A DNA stretch of 64,000 nt from SAR202 cluster bacterium (lineage in GTDB: Bacteria > Chloroflexota > Dehalococcoidia > Lucifugimonadales > VXLM01), in the NCBI GenBank assembly GCA_022448725.1, contig JAKUTR010000007.1:22194-86193 (forward strand), given 5' to 3'. The notes beneath the pieces were generated by a model. It had not been told where the DNA came from. It made no database searches and saw nothing but the letters and a program-made list of their open reading frames with translations. This document shows positions 61,222-64,000 of this stretch, one piece after another (the stretch's first letter is position 1; each line of letters opens with the position of its first letter). Made by a program: the position numbers and the translations under genes.

Positions 61222-62733
61222 ATGGGGAATGACTTTACCCTCCTATGGCCGGAGATGATGGTAGCAGGACTTGCATTCTCAGTCCTCGCAGTTAACTTTA
61301 TTACACCCTCTGATCGTAAAGTCCTGCTTGGTTACCTGTCTGCAGTTGGACTAGCCGGTACCCTCGTGTTCACGCTTTTTTACTCTTGGGGTACTGACAC
61401 AACAATCTACGGGGGGCTGCTGAGGGTAGATGATTTTTCTCTATTCTTCAAAGTGGTTTTTCTACTTGCAGGGGTTCTGGTTGCTCTCACCAGTATCGAG
61501 TACGTCCGTAGGTATCTGGAGCACCCGGGCGAGTATTATGGGATTTTACTTCTTATAGTTCTTGCAGCGATGCTCATAGCCTCCTCTGGAGAGTTGCTAA
61601 CTGCATATATATCCCTTGAACTGTTAAGTTTTGGCCTTTACGTCCTTGTTTCAGTCGATCGATACAACCCCAAATCAAATGAAGCAGCAACAAAATATAT
61701 CCTTCTTGGCGCTCTCTCTTCTGGGTTTGTCCTATATGGAATCAGCCAGGTATATGGGCACCTAGGGACCACACACTTTCAAGGCATCGGTGAAGCATTA
61801 ACTATCACGGATCAGTTGGGGCCAGGACTGTTTATTGGGATTGTAATGATTATCGCAGGGCTTGGATTCAGGGTCGCCGCTGTGCCTTTTCATATGTGGG
61901 CTCCTGATGCTTACGAGGGAGCACCAACACCAGTAGCTGCATATCTCGCAGTCGGATCCAGTGCAACTGTATTTGCACTGATATTACGTTTTTTTGTTGA
62001 GGCCTTGGTTCCCACGGCAGCAGAATGGCAGCCGCTTATAGTAGGTCTGGCAGTGATGACAATGCTATTGGGAAACTTGGTCGCAATTGCTCAATCGAAT
62101 CTCAAGAGACTTTTAGCGTACTCAAGTATTGGACATGCCGGGTACTTATTAATGGGAGTTGCGGCGCTTGTTGAGGTTGGAGATGGAGGGCTGCTGATAT
62201 TTGATCGGACACATCTTGCTACCAATGCTGTCATGTTCCACATAGTGGCTTACAGCGTTACCAATATGGCAGCGTTTTTTGTAGTAACCACCGTTTATAA
62301 TGCGATCGAATCGGAGGAATTGGAGGGACTTGCCGGTCTCGGAAGCCGAGCCCCAGGGTTGGCCATGGTTCTTACGGTAGCCCTTTTCTCGCTGGCGGGG
62401 TTACCGATCTTCGCCGGATTCATTAGCAAGTTTTATCTATTTACTGCCGTTGCAGCGCAAGATCTTCTGTGGTTGGCAGGATTGGCAATACTGATGAGCC
62501 TGGTTTCTCTCTACTGCTACCTACGGGTTGTGCGGCAAATCTATATCCAGAAAACAAATGATCCAGTGCCCATACCAGTCCCTCGCGCTACATCGGGAGT
62601 TATGGCCCTGCTACTGTTGGGAATGGTATTAATTGGTATTTACCCAACCCCTTTGATGGAGTTCATACAGAATGCGAGTGATTCTCTCCTTTCCGCCGAG
62701 ACGATTTTACGTCTAGGTCAGAGCCTCCGGTGA
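61222..62733 (+). CDS. Divergent NuoN-like subunit (NuoN2) missing canonical proton-path residues
   Basis: A 503-residue, intact NuoN paralogue, 205 bases after NuoM2. The motifs PFHMWAPDAYEGAPTPVAA and YSSIGHAGYLLMG identify the family. Compared with NuoN1, Glu133 (SLELLSFGL) is kept, but the helix-7 Lys is Arg217 (LGFRVAAVPF) and the helix-8 Lys is Ser247 (VGSSATVF). Lys403 (FISKFYLF) is kept. It probably pairs with NuoM2 in a common complex. The gap before it contains no convincing gene. Confidence 0.9.
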   Translation: MGNDFTLLWPEMMVAGLAFSVLAVNFITPSDRKVLLGYLSAVGLAGTLVFTLFYSWGTDTTIYGGLLRVDDFSLFFKVVFLLAGVLVALTSIEYVRRYLEHPGEYYGILLLIVLAAMLIASSGELLTAYISLELLSFGLYVLVSVDRYNPKSNEAATKYILLGALSSGFVLYGISQVYGHLGTTHFQGIGEALTITDQLGPGLFIGIVMIIAGLGFRVAAVPFHMWAPDAYEGAPTPVAAYLAVGSSATVFALILRFFVEALVPTAAEWQPLIVGLAVMTMLLGNLVAIAQSNLKRLLAYSSIGHAGYLLMGVAALVEVGDGGLLIFDRTHLATNAVMFHIVAYSVTNMAAFFVVTTVYNAIESEELEGLAGLGSRAPGLAMVLTVALFSLAGLPIFAGFISKFYLFTAVAAQDLLWLAGLAILMSLVSLYCYLRVVRQIYIQKTNDPVPIPVPRATSGVMALLLLGMVLIGIYPTPLMEFIQNASDSLLSAETILRLGQSLR

Positions 62734-62864
62734 TCCGTACTCTAGGATGAGGCTTGATGGTACCAATTAGCTCTTACCGAGGATATCCTGCCCTGTTAAC
62801 TCTGGGGATATGACTTGCCGGGTATAGCCGCCCGCCGATACTATGTCTTGCCGGATAGTAGAGA

Positions 62865-62893
62865 TCGACTGCTAAGCACACATATTTTATACA
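62865..62893 (+). promoter_or_regulatory. Candidate promoter of the PIG-L gene
   Basis: TCGACT (62865-62870), 17-base spacer, TATACA (62888-62893). It lies about 48 bases before the ATG at 62942, which is behind AGGAG. Both hexamers are moderate matches. Confidence 0.42.
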
Positions 62894-62941
62894 AGAAAGA
62901 TGGGTTCAAAGCTTCAGTATTGAACAAGCGTGAGGAGTCTA

Positions 62942-63700
62942 ATGACCGAAGAGCAAGGATACAATCGTGCGATGGTGGTGACTGCCCACCCAGATGACGC
63001 GGAATTTAGTTGTTCCGGCACCGTTGCCGGATGGTGTGCAGCTGGTTGGGAGGTGACCTACGTACTTTGCACCGATGGTAGTAAAGGTACGGAAGACCGG
63101 GAGCTTACCAGTCCACAGCTTGCCACTATTAGACGTAAAGAGCAGATCAGTGCCGGGGAGGTTTTGGGTCTGAAGGACGTGGTTTTTTTGGATCACCCAG
63201 ATGCGTATTTGGAGCCAACACTTGAGTTAAGGCAGGAGATTACCCGGGAGATTAGGCGACACAAACCCGATATTCTGATAACTATGTACCCTGCTCGAAA
63301 CCTTGATGGTGGTTGGGGGTTCGGTCACCCAGATCATATCGCGGCTGGTGAAGCGGCAATGTCCGCGGTATTCCCATCTGCCCGCGATCACCTAACGTTC
63401 CCAGAGTTGCTTGAGGAGGACCTAGTACCGCATAAAACTAGGGAAGTCTGGATAGTAGGCCATCCGGAACCCGATCATTGGGTCGACGTGACGGACTCGA
63501 TAGATACTTCTATCAGGGCACTCAACGAGCACGTATCGCAACTGTCCTCATCGCCTGACGAGATTGATGATTCAATGCGGAAAAGACGTAGGGAAGTTGC
63601 TAAAGGTAAGCCTATGGAATATGCAGAGTCCTTTAAACGAATACAGTTTGACCGACCGCGTGTCTCTCACAACAGGGAGATTAACAAATCTAAAGGTTAG
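62942..63700 (+). CDS. PIG-L family (LmbE-like) zinc deacetylase
   Basis: A 252-residue N-deacetylase of the GlcNAc-PI/bacillithiol/mycothiol class. The zinc ligands are in the opening AHPDDAEFSCSG (His16, Asp19) and in GFGHPDHIAAG (His129, His132). Members remove acetyl groups from amino sugar derivatives. The ATG at 62942 with AGGAG upstream is chosen over a GTG four codons earlier. It ends 4 bases into the convergent bioY. The substrate is not evident from neighbours. Confidence 0.9.
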   Translation: MTEEQGYNRAMVVTAHPDDAEFSCSGTVAGWCAAGWEVTYVLCTDGSKGTEDRELTSPQLATIRRKEQISAGEVLGLKDVVFLDHPDAYLEPTLELRQEITREIRRHKPDILITMYPARNLDGGWGFGHPDHIAAGEAAMSAVFPSARDHLTFPELLEEDLVPHKTREVWIVGHPEPDHWVDVTDSIDTSIRALNEHVSQLSSSPDEIDDSMRKRRREVAKGKPMEYAESFKRIQFDRPRVSHNREINKSKG

Positions 63701-64000
63701 TCTTCATGCTTTTGGCGCTTCACGGCGTTGCCCGCCCACCAGGTTCCAGGGAGCAAAAGCGCAGCACCTAGTAGCTTAATAGCGTCACCTCCAATGAACG
63801 GATAGAGTCCGCCGCGTAGGGTCATATCTAGGACATTCGTTCCGCCCTGAGATTGGAAGTACGCGTACAGTCCTTCATTGTTTGCAATGTGAACTCCTAA
63901 CCAGGGCAACCCTATGATATAGATCAACGCGGTCCCTCCGAGCATTGCAAAAAGAACGTTGGAACGGTTATACCAACCGCGCTCGGCCAACAGTCCGATG
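63697..64000 (-). CDS. bioY: Biotin transporter BioY (C-terminal part; 5' end outside window)
   Basis: The frame reads through the right edge (IGLLAERGW...) and covers about the last 100 residues of an ECF-type biotin-binding S component. LAERGW, ALIYIIGLPWLGVHIAN and the end LYPFIGGDAIKLLGAALLLPG match the BioY C-terminal signature. It is truncated by the window edge, so the start is not visible. The last bases of the PIG-L gene overlap the end by 4 bases. Confidence 0.85.
   Translation of the reverse strand, partial: IGLLAERGWYNRSNVLFAMLGGTALIYIIGLPWLGVHIANNEGLYAYFQSQGGTNVLDMTLRGGLYPFIGGDAIKLLGAALLLPGTWWAGNAVKRQKHED

Noticed and set aside
59490..62733. DAB-type bicarbonate system or Mrp antiporter
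   Set aside because: No DabA (DUF2309) or other Mrp genes are present, and the two proteins are closest to NuoM and NuoN in their motifs.
59490..62733. Pseudogenes of nuoM and nuoN
   Set aside because: Both frames are full length without frameshift, with own promoter and conserved motifs; only particular charged residues are changed.

Overview
The window is dense, mostly ungapped bacterial chromosome with GC near 50% by eye. It carries 58 protein-coding genes, two of them cut by the window edges. I found no RNA genes, CRISPR arrays, insertion sequences or prophage. No gene-free stretch exceeds 300 bases; the longest is 29426-29685 (260 bases), where I see only a probable divergent promoter region. 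The mix of genes suggests a free-living, respiring heterotroph, most likely a marine Chloroflexota bacterium of the SAR202 type. The pointers are a complex I operon with no EFG genes between D and H, phytanoyl-CoA dioxygenases, an enolase-superfamily enzyme, corrinoid methyl-transfer genes, a molybdenum hydroxylase and SUF-type Fe-S assembly with SufU. That assignment is inference from gene content, not a database result.

Layout. 1-8386 (+): end of nuoD, then nuoH, I, J, K, a small DUF2007-like gene, nuoL, M and N, followed by NAD kinase and a NUDIX hydrolase (to 9826). 10035-14977 (-): five-gene catabolic unit (unknown protein, PhyH dioxygenase, N-acylamino acid racemase-like enolase, acetamidase/formamidase, GH127-like glycosidase). 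15176-17638 (+): lone family-5 solute-binding lipoprotein with a strong terminator. 17712-24135 (-): methyl-transfer cluster (PF13769-like protein, homocysteine methyltransferase, unknown protein, two MtaA/UroD-like proteins, MtrH-like pterin protein, zinc-ribbon protein, HpaI-type aldolase). 24232-27084 (-): S9 peptidase and a TIM-barrel isomerase. 27229-31257: second PhyH dioxygenase, an MFS exporter and a GHL10-like protein. 31476-35166 (+): three-subunit molybdenum hydroxylase. 35313-39122 (-): hisS, a ThDP enzyme and an RraA-family protein.

39266-45670 (-): complete suf operon sufB-C-D-U-rrf2-sufS-sufU2. 45850-50682: orphan ABC ATPase, isomerase, duplicated-domain lipoprotein, DapA-family lyase and Yip1-like membrane protein. 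50851-53382 (+): bifunctional Rel and ribosomal protein S20. 53392-55740 (-): LarA-type racemase and M20 peptidase. 55909-59378 (+): pgi, gnd and ROK glucokinase, a sugar-phosphate operon feeding NAD(P)H production. 59490-62733 (+): a second, detached nuoM/nuoN pair. 62942-64000: PIG-L deacetylase and the end of bioY.

The most unusual signal is the detached NuoM2/NuoN2 pair. Both are full length and otherwise well conserved, but each has lost two of the charged membrane residues that carry protons in normal complex I, while the operon copies keep all of them. Next in interest are the methyl-transfer cluster with no corrinoid protein in sight, a Rel enzyme with an intact hydrolase but a RelA-type EFDD synthetase motif, a lipoprotein with two domains each bearing a calcium-loop-like motif, and two complete SufU scaffolds in one operon.
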